NCBI GenBank assembly: GCA_013177795.1
Contig: JABLXY010000002.1
Span: 558,001 to 622,000, forward strand
Direction: 5' to 3'
DNA from: Syntrophaceae bacterium
GTDB lineage: Bacteria; Desulfobacterota; Syntrophia; Syntrophales; UBA2192
DNA: 64,000 bases
The position numbers were made by a program, and so were the translations under genes. The first letter of the stretch is position 1; each line of letters opens with the position of its first letter. Of this stretch, positions 43,961 through 52,325 are shown one piece after another. A model generated the notes under the pieces. That model worked only from the letters and a program-made list of their open reading frames with translations. It was not told the origin of the DNA and searched no databases.

Positions 43961-45238
43961 ATGGGCACGAAAATCAAGTCGATCCGCGCCATGGAAATCC
44001 TCGATTCCCGGGGAAACCCCACAGTCAAGGCCTACGTGACGCTCGACAACGGCATGACGGCTTCCGCCTCCTGCCCGTCGGGGGCATCGACCGGCGAGAA
44101 CGAGGCCGTGGAACTCAGGGACGGCAAGAGCCGCTACCTCGGCAAGGGCGTCATGAGGGCGGCGGCCAACGTCAGCGAGATCATCGCCCCCGTGCTCATC
44201 GACATGGACCCGAGCCGGCAGGCGGAGATCGACCGCCTGATGATCCATCTCGACGGGACGCCGAACAAGAGCCGTCTCGGCGCAAACGCCATCGTCAGCG
44301 TGTCCATGGCCGTGGCCCGGGCGGCGGCCATGGCGGCAGGGCTTCCGCTCTATGCCTACATGGGGGGGTTCAACGCCCTGCGTCTCCCCGTGCCCATGAT
44401 GAACATCCTCAACGGCGGCAAGCACGCCGCGAACAGCGTGGATCTGCAGGAGTTCATGGTCATGCCCGTCGGCGCCTCGTCCTTCGCCGAGGCCCTGCGC
44501 TACGGTGCGGAGACCTTCCACGCGCTCAAGACCATCCTCGGCGAGAAAGGCTACTCGGCCGGCGTGGGCGACGAGGGGGGGTTCGCGCCGAACCTGAAGA
44601 GCAACGACGAGGCCTGCGAGCTGATCCTGGCGGCCATTGAACGGGCCGGTTACGCACCCGGCCGGGACATCGCGCTGGCCCTCGACCCGGCCGCGAGCTC
44701 CTTCTGCGAGAACGGGGTCTACAACCTGGCCAAGTCGGGGCAGGGAAAGAAGAGCAGCTCCGAGATGATCGACTGGTACGGCTCATGGCTTGACAAGTAT
44801 CCCATCGTTTCGATCGAAGACGGCCTGGCGGAAAACGACTGGGACGGCTTCCGCGAACAGACGGCGAAGCAGGGGGGCCGCATTCAGATCGTGGGAGACG
44901 ACATCTTCGTGACCAACACGAAATACATCGCCCGGGGCATCCGGGAGAATACGGCCAATGCCGTGCTGATCAAGCTCAACCAGATCGGCACGGTCACCGA
45001 GACCATCGAGGCGATCAACCTGTGCCGCAGGGCGGGATGGGGTTACGTGATCTCGCACCGCTCCGGGGAGACGGAGGACACGTTCCTGGCCGACTTCGCC
45101 GTCGCCATGGGCGGGGGGCAGATCAAGACCGGCTCGGCCTGCCGCAGCGAGCGCATCTGCAAATACAACCGTCTGCTGGAGATCGAACACGAGCTGGGGA
45201 AGGCGGCGATCTTCGAGAACCCGTTGAAACGAACATGA
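43961..45238 (+). CDS. eno: Enolase (phosphopyruvate hydratase)
   Basis: A 425-aa enolase converting 2-phosphoglycerate to phosphoenolpyruvate. Signatures are [25 protein letters not shown], the metal ligand Asp in SIEDGL and VGDDIFVTN, the catalytic Lys in [12 protein letters not shown], and [18 protein letters not shown]. The length is normal. CAGGAGA precedes the ATG. Enolase is strongly inhibited by fluoride with phosphate and Mg, and fluoride riboswitches are known upstream of eno genes, so its place behind aptamer A is biologically coherent. It could be an extra, stress-specific copy if another eno exists elsewhere. Confidence 0.96.
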   Translation: MGTKIKSIRAMEILDSRGNPTVKAYVTLDNGMTASASCPSGASTGENEAVELRDGKSRYLGKGVMRAAANVSEIIAPVLIDMDPSRQAEIDRLMIHLDGTPNKSRLGANAIVSVSMAVARAAAMAAGLPLYAYMGGFNALRLPVPMMNILNGGKHAANSVDLQEFMVMPVGASSFAEALRYGAETFHALKTILGEKGYSAGVGDEGGFAPNLKSNDEACELILAAIERAGYAPGRDIALALDPAASSFCENGVYNLAKSGQGKKSSSEMIDWYGSWLDKYPIVSIEDGLAENDWDGFREQTAKQGGRIQIVGDDIFVTNTKYIARGIRENTANAVLIKLNQIGTVTETIEAINLCRRAGWGYVISHRSGETEDTFLADFAVAMGGGQIKTGSACRSERICKYNRLLEIEHELGKAAIFENPLKRT

Positions 45239-45249
45239 GAGACCGACCC

Positions 45250-45296
45250 GGCGATGGAGTCCGCCTGAAGGGGCCCGTCAGGACCTGATGACTCCT
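45250..45296 (+). promoter_or_regulatory. Fluoride riboswitch B (first of a tandem pair)
   Basis: The pseudoknot GGCG (45250-45253) pairs with CGCC (45262-45265). P1 GGAGUC (45256-45261) pairs with GACUCC (45290-45295), preceded by the conserved CUGAU. P3 (GGCCC with GGACC, one C-A mismatch) is weaker than in the other copies. It starts 12 bases after the eno stop. No promoter is visible just upstream, so it probably lies on the eno transcript. Confidence 0.85.
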
Positions 45297-45301
45297 GAAC
45301 C

Positions 45302-45345
45302 GGTGATGGAGTCCACCGCAATCGCTCGTCGAGCTGATGACTCCT
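45302..45345 (+). promoter_or_regulatory. Fluoride riboswitch C (second of a tandem pair)
   Basis: The pseudoknot GGUG (45302-45305) pairs with CACC (45314-45317). P1 GGAGUC (45308-45313) pairs with GACUCC (45339-45344). P3 GCUC/GAGC has a 3-base loop, followed by UGAU. Compared with B, the pseudoknot pair C-G becomes U-A, a true compensatory change. Only five bases separate it from B. Confidence 0.9.
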
Positions 45346-45653
45346 GGGAAGCGGGACCGTTCCGTCCGGCCGCAGGACGGCCATGCCGGCGGCCGCCGGA
45401 GCGCACGGGACGGAATGCAGAATCAGGGTGCGTCGATGCGGCGCGGGGGATTCACATCCGACTTCCGCGCTCGCGCCCGCGAGCGCGGCGCCAGGCTTGC
45501 CGAGGGCCCGAAAGCCCAAACGCCCCTCCCGGGTTTCACACCCCGATCCTCCACCCGACCCGACGGCGATGCACCGGCCCCGGAGCAGGCCGCCATGAAG
45601 GCCCGCAGGGTTCGGGGCCGCACGGGGCGGGGAGCGATACGACGGAGGCGGCC
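45346..45653 (+). other. Long leader between tandem riboswitches and the ATPase gene
   Basis: 308 bases without a credible gene. A CCGTCC/GGACGG hairpin (45362-45380, 7-base loop) lies 17 bases after aptamer C and may be its expression platform, but no T-run follows. The rest is GC-rich, with an open frame that does not look like protein. Regulation could be by Rho or at translation. Confidence 0.45.
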
Positions 45654-46355
45654 ATGACGGCATTTTTCGGCAGAGAAAAGGAGACGAGGCGGCTCGTCGA
45701 ATCCCTGTCCGCGGGCCGGAACGTGATCCTTTCCGGGACCTACGGGATAGGCCGGACGAGCCTCGTGCGGCACGTTGCCCGGGTGATGCAGGGGCGGAGG
45801 ACATTCCTCTTCGCGGATTTCTCGGACACACCCGACCGCGTCTGCCGCGAGGTCGAACGGCGGTTGACCGCGGGGACGCTCTACCGGAAAAAGGCCGCGG
45901 CCGTCCACTACAAGTCGAGGCGCCGCCGGCTGGCGGCAACCGCTGCGAACAGCGGCGAGCCGCACGTGCTGGTGCTGGACAACATCGCGAAGCTGACGGC
46001 GCAGAAGCTCAACCTCGTCCGGTTCTGGGTTTCCGCGGGGGCCTTTCAGTTCGTCGCCGTCACGGAGGCATTCCTGGCCGAGGATGAGCTGCGGGCGCTT
46101 CGGCTCGCGCTCCTGCCGGCGGACATGATGCGGATCGGGCGTCTGCCCATGCAGGAGGCCATGGAAATGATCCGGGCGCGTGCCGCGGGCCGGTGCCCTC
46201 CGCTCTCCGAGGAGGCGCTGAAGGCCGTGGCGTCGGCCGCGCGCGGCTATCCGCTCGGCATCGTCGAGTTGATGCCGATGCCGGGCGCGGCGGGCACCCT
46301 GCGGCGCACCGCCCGGCGCGACACCGCGGTCGGGGAGGGGCCGTCCGATGCGTGA
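45654..46355 (+). CDS. P-loop ATPase (ORC/AAA-like) of an uncharacterised cluster
   Basis: A 233-aa ATPase with an N-terminal GREKE motif, typical of AAA/STAND proteins, and a Walker A-like loop GTYGIGRTSL (about residues 27-36). A Walker B-like strand VLVLDNI lies at about 106. A sensor-like region and a short C-terminal helical part follow. The P-loop has Arg where Lys is usual (GIGRTS), so hydrolysis may be weak or absent. CGGAGG precedes the ATG. It is the first gene after the tandem fluoride riboswitches and overlaps the next gene by 8 bases. Confidence 0.75.
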   Translation: MTAFFGREKETRRLVESLSAGRNVILSGTYGIGRTSLVRHVARVMQGRRTFLFADFSDTPDRVCREVERRLTAGTLYRKKAAAVHYKSRRRRLAATAANSGEPHVLVLDNIAKLTAQKLNLVRFWVSAGAFQFVAVTEAFLAEDELRALRLALLPADMMRIGRLPMQEAMEMIRARAAGRCPPLSEEALKAVASAARGYPLGIVELMPMPGAAGTLRRTARRDTAVGEGPSDA

Positions 46356-47019
46356 AGAGGACCTGATCCGCGACCTCCAGGTCCGGAACTGTCCCGTGTG
46401 CCACCATCTCGAACGGGGGATGGAGGACTATTTTGCCGAGCTCCAGGGCCTGCTTTCGCGCAGCGAGGCGGCCCGCGGAGACTTCGCGGATGACGGCGGC
46501 CTGTGCCCGCTGCACACCTGGCAGCTGGCGCAGTTCTCGTCTCCGCGGGGGATCGCGAGGGGGCACGAGGCCCTCAGCCGGAAGCTGGCCGAGCGCCTGG
46601 AGCATCTGGGTGACGACTGTGCCGCGGGGCAGCCCGTGACGCTTCCCCGGCAATCGGCCGACGGCTGCCGGGCCTGCCGTTTCCTTGCGGAGCGCGAAGC
46701 GTCGTATGTGGAGGCGTTCTGCCGTTTCGTGGGGCGCAACGAGAACCTGGAGCACTACAGACGCGCCAACGGGCTCTGCCTGGGACACCTCCGCGCCGTC
46801 CTGGCCGGAACGGATGACGGGGCGAGACGGGCCTGGCTCATCCGCGCGGCGGCGGAGCGGCTCCGGGAGATCGGCGAGAGCATGCGGCAGTACGACCTCA
46901 AGCTCGGGCAGCTGCAGCGCGAGCGCCTCACGCCCGACGAGAAGGACGCGTACCGGCGGGGCCTCGTCATGCTGTCCGGCGAGCGGAGCGTCGTCAGCCC
47001 CTTCCTGAAGGGGCGTTAG
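46348..47019 (+). CDS. DUF6062-like Cys-rich protein
   Basis: A 223-aa helical protein with paired Cys/His motifs: NCPVCHHLE, GGLCPLHTWQL, GCRACRFL and GLCLGHLRAV. The alternation suggests two similar halves (an internal duplication), each binding a metal. This matches the DUF6062 pattern as I know it; the function of the family is unknown. It overlaps the ATPase gene by 8 bases, which implies coupled translation. Confidence 0.75.
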   Translation: MREEDLIRDLQVRNCPVCHHLERGMEDYFAELQGLLSRSEAARGDFADDGGLCPLHTWQLAQFSSPRGIARGHEALSRKLAERLEHLGDDCAAGQPVTLPRQSADGCRACRFLAEREASYVEAFCRFVGRNENLEHYRRANGLCLGHLRAVLAGTDDGARRAWLIRAAAERLREIGESMRQYDLKLGQLQRERLTPDEKDAYRRGLVMLSGERSVVSPFLKGR

Positions 47020-47034
47020 GGGGAGGCGGTTTCC

Positions 47035-47493
47035 ATGGAGACGGACATGTCCCATCGCCCGTCGAACCCGCTCGGCGGCAACCATCTCAGGCGCCTGCTG
47101 AGCGAATTCAGGCATATGGATGAGCTCTGCACCGAGATGCTCATGCTCTGCGAGGCGAGGCCCACCGGCTCCCCGTTCGAGGAGATCGTGCAGGACCTGC
47201 CGGAAGCGAGCCGGGCCGAGCTGCAGCAGCGCGTGGAGAGCCTCCGGCAGCGCCTACGGCAGATTCTCGCGGACAGGCGGATCCCGGTCGAAACGCAGCG
47301 TATCCACGCCGCCCACGCGGTGCGGGTGCGGCTGCACCTGCTCGAGATCGCCCTCGACGATCTCCGTCCGGAACGGATGAGGGGCTATGGGGCGCTGACC
47401 CCGGCCGGCCGGGAGGAACTCCTGGAAATCATCGAAACGCTCTCAGCCGCCCTGAGACCCCTGTTGAACGCCCATGGAAGCCGACAGGATTGA
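47035..47493 (+). CDS. Hypothetical helical protein, 152 aa
   Basis: An all-helical, charged protein without Cys motifs or membrane spans (for instance LQQRVESLRQRLRQILADRR). A second ATG five codons in is possible. It overlaps the next gene by 20 bases, so it is part of the same cluster. I do not recognise the family. Confidence 0.65.
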   Translation: METDMSHRPSNPLGGNHLRRLLSEFRHMDELCTEMLMLCEARPTGSPFEEIVQDLPEASRAELQQRVESLRQRLRQILADRRIPVETQRIHAAHAVRVRLHLLEIALDDLRPERMRGYGALTPAGREELLEIIETLSAALRPLLNAHGSRQD

Positions 47494-48373
47494 ACCGCCG
47501 GGGTTCACCCGCATGAGCGCCAAAGCACTGTTGCCGCAGGACGATGCGCTGAGGCAGCGTGTGGTCCGGTATGTCCTGGACCGGAAATGCCACTCCGGGG
47601 GGTTCTGCTTCTACAAGCTGGAGGAGCCCAACGGGTCCGACACGTGGCACGCCCTCTCCACCCTCACCCTCCTGGGCGAGCGGTTCGAAGACCGGGCCAC
47701 GGTCGACTATCTCCGGGCGATGCAGCGCCCCGACGGCTCCTACGACAGCATCTATGCGGCGTACTACGCGGTCAAGAGCCTCGCCCTGCTCGGCGAAACC
47801 CCCGCCCTCGACCCGAGGCCCTACGTGGCGGCCAACCTCGATCACTACCGGTTCGACGCGGAGAGGCTGCCGGCGGAAGTGATCTCGATGTTCAAGCGGA
47901 CCTCCTGCCTCGTCGATCTTTACGGCTTGCTCGGGATGGATGCCAACGGGCCCCTGCGGGAGAACATGGTCGAGTTCATCCTGGGGTTCCAGAACGACGA
48001 CGGCGGCTTCGGGCACCTGGGTTCCACGCTCCTCGACACCGCCCGGGCGCTGGCCATGCTCAGGAGCCTGGGTCACCCCCTGGCGGATCTCGGGGCGGGC
48101 GCGTTCCTCCGGCAATGCGAGGTCCCCTTCTACGGGTTCACCGACATCCCCCACACGACCCTGTCGTACCTGGAGTACGTCCATGCGGGCGTGCTGGCGT
48201 CGTACCTGCTCTGCAGGAGACCGACGTACCTGGGACCCTGCGCGGCCTACGTCCGCAACTGCCAGACCCTCAACGGGGGCTTCTCGCGGACCCCGCAGGG
48301 CGGGATCGCCACCCTGGAGAACACCTGGCACGGGGTCCATGCGCTGACGATGCTTTCGACCTGGATGGAATGA
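47474..48373 (+). CDS. Prenyltransferase/squalene-oxidase-repeat (alpha-toroid) protein
   Basis: A 299-aa protein with alpha-alpha toroid repeats. QRPDGSYDSIYAAYYAVKSL, QNDDGGFGHLGSTLLDTARAL and LNGGFSRTPQGGIATLENTWHGV mark successive units with the QxxDGGF-type turn. The zinc ligands of true protein prenyltransferases are not evident, and the catalytic DxDD of squalene cyclases is absent, so an enzyme activity cannot be claimed. It may be a binding scaffold. It is the fourth gene of the fluoride-linked cluster. Confidence 0.8.
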   Translation: MEADRIEPPGFTRMSAKALLPQDDALRQRVVRYVLDRKCHSGGFCFYKLEEPNGSDTWHALSTLTLLGERFEDRATVDYLRAMQRPDGSYDSIYAAYYAVKSLALLGETPALDPRPYVAANLDHYRFDAERLPAEVISMFKRTSCLVDLYGLLGMDANGPLRENMVEFILGFQNDDGGFGHLGSTLLDTARALAMLRSLGHPLADLGAGAFLRQCEVPFYGFTDIPHTTLSYLEYVHAGVLASYLLCRRPTYLGPCAAYVRNCQTLNGGFSRTPQGGIATLENTWHGVHALTMLSTWME

Positions 48374-48774
48374 TGGCCGCGCGCTTTTTTTGTCCCGGAT
48401 GCTGGCGGGAAATCGCGGAGGGGGAGGGTCGGTGCCCGCACTGCGGGTATGCCCTCGAGGCGTATCAACGTCTTTCCTATGAGCAAAAGCTGATGCGGGC
48501 CCTCGGCCACCCCGTCCGGGAAAACCGCATGATGGCCATCCGCATCCTGGGGGATCTGAAGTCGCAGGCGGCGGTCCCCGCCCTCGGGGGCCTGCTCGAC
48601 GGGGAACGGGATTATTACGTGATCCGCGAGGCGGTCGTCGCGCTCCGCAAGATCGGCGGGCCGCAGTCGCTCCGCAGGATCCGGAGCCTGCAGAGGCACC
48701 CCTCCCGGATGGTCCGCAGGCTCTCCCGTGCGGCCCTGGGAAACGGGGGAAACGGGGAGAGCGCCAGGGGCTGA
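48370..48774 (+). CDS. Zinc-ribbon plus HEAT-repeat protein
   Basis: A 134-aa protein. An N-terminal zinc ribbon (CPGC...CPHCGYAL) is followed by HEAT-like repeats (RENRMMAIRILGDLKSQAAVP, YYVIREAVVALRKIG, SRMVRRLSRAALGN). It overlaps the toroid gene by 4 bases (ATGA). A second ATG at 48373 is equally possible. Adapter-type proteins of this kind bind other proteins. It is the last full-length gene of the cluster. Confidence 0.75.
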   Translation: MMAARFFCPGCWREIAEGEGRCPHCGYALEAYQRLSYEQKLMRALGHPVRENRMMAIRILGDLKSQAAVPALGGLLDGERDYYVIREAVVALRKIGGPQSLRRIRSLQRHPSRMVRRLSRAALGNGGNGESARG

Positions 48775-48778
48775 GTGC

Positions 48779-48910
48779 ATGGGCGGCCGGGGAGAATGGG
48801 ACAGGCTCCAGCTCGAACTGTGGGACGCCTTTCATCGGAAAGGATGCCCCGTCTGCTCCGCCGCCGTCGCCGGAAAAATTTTCCTTGAAATCCTCCCGTG
48901 CATCTGCTAA
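48779..48910 (+). pseudogene. Truncated Cys-motif protein, 43 aa
   Basis: A 43-codon frame whose middle (FHRKGCPVCSAAV) matches the N-terminal motif of the DUF6062-like protein at 46348. It ends abruptly with Leu-Pro-Cys-Ile-Cys. Its stop codon overlaps the -10 box of the promoter for aptamer D. It looks like the 5' remnant of a second DUF6062-type gene, cut when the downstream module arrived. A genuine short protein cannot be excluded. Confidence 0.5.
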
Positions 48911-48913
48911 TCA
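48885..48913 (+). promoter_or_regulatory. Sigma-70 promoter of the hydrogenase-related operon
   Basis: TTGAAA (48885-48890) and TAATCA (48908-48913) are exactly 17 bases apart. The predicted start (about 48920) falls right at the 5' end of aptamer D. Confidence 0.65.
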
Positions 48914-48923
48914 GCCACGCACC

Positions 48924-48968
48924 GGTGATGGAGTCCGCCGAAAACGCCGCAGCAGGCTGATGACTCCT
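48924..48968 (+). promoter_or_regulatory. Fluoride riboswitch D
   Basis: The pseudoknot GGUG (48924-48927) pairs with CGCC (48936-48939). P1 GGAGUC (48930-48935) pairs with GACUCC (48962-48967). P3 GCC/GGC has a 6-base loop and is followed by UGAU. An alternative pairing of CTCC/CCTGC with the downstream CTGGAGCAGG (48988-48997) could form the switch. The next ~225 bases before the first gene hold no credible ORF. Confidence 0.9.
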
Positions 48969-49224
48969 GCAAAAGAAGACGGATTTCTGGAGCAGGGATC
49001 GATTCGGCAGCCATGCGCGTTGCGGTGAGCGAAGGGGCGGGGACTGACGCCATCACGGTCAGGGTGTTGCGTGTGCCATCCGCGGCCCTGAAGGGTCCGC
49101 ATTCCTCCGCTTCGATCAATCCCGAAACAGATTGCGCGACAGGCCGGAAGACCGGCGATTCGTGCCGGCCTGCAGCGAGGGTCCCTGTCTGCCGGCCGCT
49201 GCCGAATGCGTGGGAGGTGCATCC

Positions 49225-50175
49225 GTGGTCGACTTGATCGTCTTCAATGTGATCCAGGTGCTGGTCGTCATGGCCTTCGCGCCCCTCGTCAAGGGGGTTC
49301 TCAGCCGTCTCAAGGAGAACGTCCAGTCCAAGCGCGGGCCGAGCATCTTCCAGCCGTACCGGGACATCTGGAAACTGTTCCACAAGGATGAGGTCGTCTC
49401 GGAGCAGAGCTCCTGGATTTTCCGGTTCACGCCGTACATCGTCTTCGTGACCCCCATCTTCGTGGCGCTCCTGATCCCCGTCCTGACGGGCTACCCCCTG
49501 TTCTTCGCGTTCATGGGGGACATGCTGGGCGGGGGGTTCATCCTGGCCCTCGGCGGTTTCTTTGCGACGCTGGCCGCGATCGACGCCGGAAACCCCTACG
49601 GGGCGATGGGGGCAAGCCGGACCCGGATGGTCGGTTTCCTGGCCGAGCCGGTTTTCATGATCGTCTTCTTCACCGTCTCCTTCATCGCGGGCTCGACCAT
49701 CCCCTACATCGTCCACAAGCACTGGGTGACGCCCCTGGCCAACTTCTTCGAGCCCGCCCACGTGCTGCTCATGATCGCCTTCCTGATGCTCATCCTCGCC
49801 GAGGCGGGGCGGATCCCGGTCGACAACCCGTCGGGCCATTTCGAACTGGCCATGGTGGACGAGTCCCGGGGGCTCGAATACTCGGGCCGGGGGGCCGCCC
49901 TCATGAAGTGGGGCGGGTCGATGAAGTTCTTCGTCCTGTGCTGCATCTTCCTGAATGTCGTGGTCACCCCGTGGGGGCTGGCGGCGGGCCGGGGGATCGG
50001 GGAGGTCCTGCTTTCCATTCCCCTGGTGCTGGTGAAGATCCTCGCCCTGGTGGTCGTCCTCGTGGTCATCGAGTCCTCGCTGGCGAAGCTCAGACTCTTC
50101 CGGATCACGGAATTCCTGGGTGCCGCTTTCGCCACGTCGATCGCCGCGATGATCACCCGGTTGCTGATGCTGTAG
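49225..50175 (+). CDS. Hydrogenase-4/complex I-like membrane subunit (HyfC/HycD/NuoH type)
   Basis: A 316-aa protein with eight membrane helices, homologous to NuoH/HycD, the membrane anchor that couples the soluble arm to ion pumping. Signatures are RLKENVQSKRGPSIFQPYRD, the DAGNPYGAMGASR loop and RIPVDNPSGHFELAMVDE. The start is GTG at 49225, with GGGAGGT 7 bases upstream. It opens a six-gene unit (C-E-F-G-I-B order) behind fluoride aptamer D. Confidence 0.92.
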   Translation: MVDLIVFNVIQVLVVMAFAPLVKGVLSRLKENVQSKRGPSIFQPYRDIWKLFHKDEVVSEQSSWIFRFTPYIVFVTPIFVALLIPVLTGYPLFFAFMGDMLGGGFILALGGFFATLAAIDAGNPYGAMGASRTRMVGFLAEPVFMIVFFTVSFIAGSTIPYIVHKHWVTPLANFFEPAHVLLMIAFLMLILAEAGRIPVDNPSGHFELAMVDESRGLEYSGRGAALMKWGGSMKFFVLCCIFLNVVVTPWGLAAGRGIGEVLLSIPLVLVKILALVVVLVVIESSLAKLRLFRITEFLGAAFATSIAAMITRLLML

Positions 50176-50186
50176 AGGAGGTGCGC

Positions 50187-50870
50187 ATGCCGGATCCCCA
50201 CTCGATCCTGTCGACGGTCGCCATGCTGAATGCCCTGGCGGGCGGGCTGTTCCTGCTGACGGCCTTCAGCCTGGTCGCCATCCGCCAGGTCCTGACGTGC
50301 CTGAGGGTCTACGTCTTCCAGTCCGTCCTTCTGGCCCTGTCGGCCCTGCTGCTCGGCTGCCAATACGCCTCGGTCCACCTGCTGGTCGTCGCGGCCATCA
50401 CCCTGGCGATCAAGTCCCTGCTGATCCCCTGGCTTTTGCGCCGCACGGTGAGCCACGAGATCTACGCGCGCCGGGAAATCTCGCAGGTCGTGAACATCCC
50501 CGCGTCGCTGCTGATCGCCGTCGCCATCGCCATCTTTTCCTACTTCATCGCGACACCGCTTCTCGGGGCCATCGACGGGACCGTGGAACGGATCAACCTG
50601 CCCATCGGGATGGCCGGCCTCTTCCTCGGCGCCTACACCATCACGGTCCGCCGGGAAGCCGTCCCGCAGCTCATCGGGATCCTCGCGATGGAAAACGGCG
50701 CCTTCTTCGCCGGCATCTCCATCGCCCCGGGGCTGCCGCTCATCGCCGAGCTGGCCGCGGCGTTCGACGTCCTCATCATCGCCCTGGTCATGGGGCTGCT
50801 GACGCGGAAGATTCACGAACGGGTCGGAACCACGGCCGTGGGGGACATGACGGCCCTGAGGGAGGAATAA
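50187..50870 (+). CDS. Hydrogenase-4-like subunit E (HyfE type)
   Basis: A 227-aa membrane protein with about six to seven helices, of the HyfE class (related to NuoK and MrpC-type subunits). Characteristic stretches are LRVYVFQSVLLAL and ENGAFFAGISIAPGLPLIAELA. It lies 11 bases after the HyfC-type gene, with AGGAGG before the ATG. Confidence 0.88.
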   Translation: MPDPHSILSTVAMLNALAGGLFLLTAFSLVAIRQVLTCLRVYVFQSVLLALSALLLGCQYASVHLLVVAAITLAIKSLLIPWLLRRTVSHEIYARREISQVVNIPASLLIAVAIAIFSYFIATPLLGAIDGTVERINLPIGMAGLFLGAYTITVRREAVPQLIGILAMENGAFFAGISIAPGLPLIAELAAAFDVLIIALVMGLLTRKIHERVGTTAVGDMTALREE

Positions 50871-50876
50871 TCGGTC

Positions 50877-52319
50877 ATGGAGCTCCTGAGCATTCTCGTC
50901 ATCGCCGCCGCGGCATCGGTCCTCTCGCTGTTTCCCGCCGGCAGGAAGCTGGCCCCGGCCGTCACGGTCCTCGGCTCGCTGGCGATCCTCGTCCTGTCCG
51001 TCCGGACGGCGTTCCTGACCCTCTCCGGGCAGGACGTCACGGCCGTCCCCGACTGGGTCTCCTGCGACAGCTTCGGGGCATTGATCCTGCTGCTGGTCGC
51101 ATTCGTGGGCTTTTCGGCCGCCGTGTTCTCCTGGGGATACATGGAGAAGACGGTCGGCCCCCGCGAGGAGGGGCGGATCCAGCGCTACTATTCCCGGTTC
51201 AACCTCTTCCTGCTGTCCATGCTCGCCGTGCCGGTCTTCTCGCAGGTGGCCCTCGTCTGGATCGCCATTGAGCTGACCACCCTGCTGTCGGTCTTTCTCG
51301 TCAGCTTCGAGTCGACGCCGGAGGCGCTCGAGGCGGCCTGGAAGTACGTCGTCCTGACCTGCATGGGGGCGGCCATCGCCCTGCTCGGCGTCCTCATCCT
51401 CTACTGGGGCATGAGCGCCGTCTCCCGGGAACCCTTCACGTGGGCCGGCCTGATCGCCGCGGCCCCCCGGATGCCGCCGGTCATCCTGAGCACGGCGTTC
51501 TTCTTCATCCTCGTCGGGTACGGCACCAAGGTGGGGCTCGTCCCGCTGCACACGTGGCTCCCCGATGCCCACAGCCAGGCCCCGTCGCCTGTCTGCGCGC
51601 TGCTGTCCGGCGTGGAGACCACGACGGTCCTGTACGCCATCATGCGCATGACCCCGCTGTTCCAGGGGGCACAGGCCGGCACCGCATCGCTCTGGTTCAT
51701 CATCCTCGGCATGCTGTCCGTCGGCACGGCGGCCTTCCTGCTGATCCAGGCGAGGGATTACAAGCGGCTGTTCGCCTTTTCGACGGTGGAGCACATGGGG
51801 ATCATCCTGGTTGCCGCCGGGTTCGGCGGATACGGCGCATTCTTCGGGGCGGCCCTGCAGATGGTCAGCCATGCCGTCACCAAGTCCCTCTGCTTCTTCT
51901 CCGCCGGCGCAACGCTGCTGTCGACGGGCAGCCGGGACATTGCGTCGGTCCGCGGGCTCATCCGGACCTCGCCTGCGGCCGGCGTTTTCCTCATGATCGG
52001 CGGGCTGGGGATCGCCGGGGCCCCGCCGTTCGCCGTCTTCCTGAGCAAATTCGCCATCCTGAAGGCGGGGATCGACCAGGAGCACTACGTCCTGACGGCG
52101 TTTCTGGCCGTCTTCATCGTGGTGGCCTTCTTCGGCATCATGTACCAGGTCAACCGCATGGTGTTCGGCAAGCCCCCGGTGCCCGACCGGGTCAGCCTGC
52201 CGGCCGCCTGCATCGCGACCCTGTCGCTGGCGGCCCTGCCGGCCGTGCTGCTGGGCTTCTACATTCCCGAACCGCTGCAGACGCTCCTGCACCTTGCAGC
52301 CTCTTCCCTCGGGAGGTGA
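50877..52319 (+). CDS. Proton-conducting antiporter-like subunit (HyfF/NuoL-N type)
   Basis: A 480-aa polytopic subunit with the Proton_antipo_M core. It has a conserved Glu in VWIAIELTTLLSV, a Lys in GYGTKVGLVPLHTWLPDAHSQAP and KRLFAFSTVEHMGI, and a later broken helix. It is one of two ion-translocating subunits in the complex (the other is at 54691). It starts 6 bases after the previous stop. Confidence 0.92.
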   Translation: MELLSILVIAAAASVLSLFPAGRKLAPAVTVLGSLAILVLSVRTAFLTLSGQDVTAVPDWVSCDSFGALILLLVAFVGFSAAVFSWGYMEKTVGPREEGRIQRYYSRFNLFLLSMLAVPVFSQVALVWIAIELTTLLSVFLVSFESTPEALEAAWKYVVLTCMGAAIALLGVLILYWGMSAVSREPFTWAGLIAAAPRMPPVILSTAFFFILVGYGTKVGLVPLHTWLPDAHSQAPSPVCALLSGVETTTVLYAIMRMTPLFQGAQAGTASLWFIILGMLSVGTAAFLLIQARDYKRLFAFSTVEHMGIILVAAGFGGYGAFFGAALQMVSHAVTKSLCFFSAGATLLSTGSRDIASVRGLIRTSPAAGVFLMIGGLGIAGAPPFAVFLSKFAILKAGIDQEHYVLTAFLAVFIVVAFFGIMYQVNRMVFGKPPVPDRVSLPAACIATLSLAALPAVLLGFYIPEPLQTLLHLAASSLGR

Positions 52320-52325
52320 TCGGAC

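Noticed and set aside
45288-45653. N-terminal extension of the ATPase gene running back into the tandem riboswitches
   Set aside because: The upstream frame is Pro/Arg/Gly-rich without structure and includes aptamer sequence. The ATG at 45654 has a good ribosome site and starts the conserved GREKE motif.
49015-49224. Small gene between aptamer D and the first Ehr gene
   Set aside because: An ATG frame exists, but it lacks a ribosome site, has no protein-like composition and overlaps the likely expression platform and the start of the HyfC-type gene.
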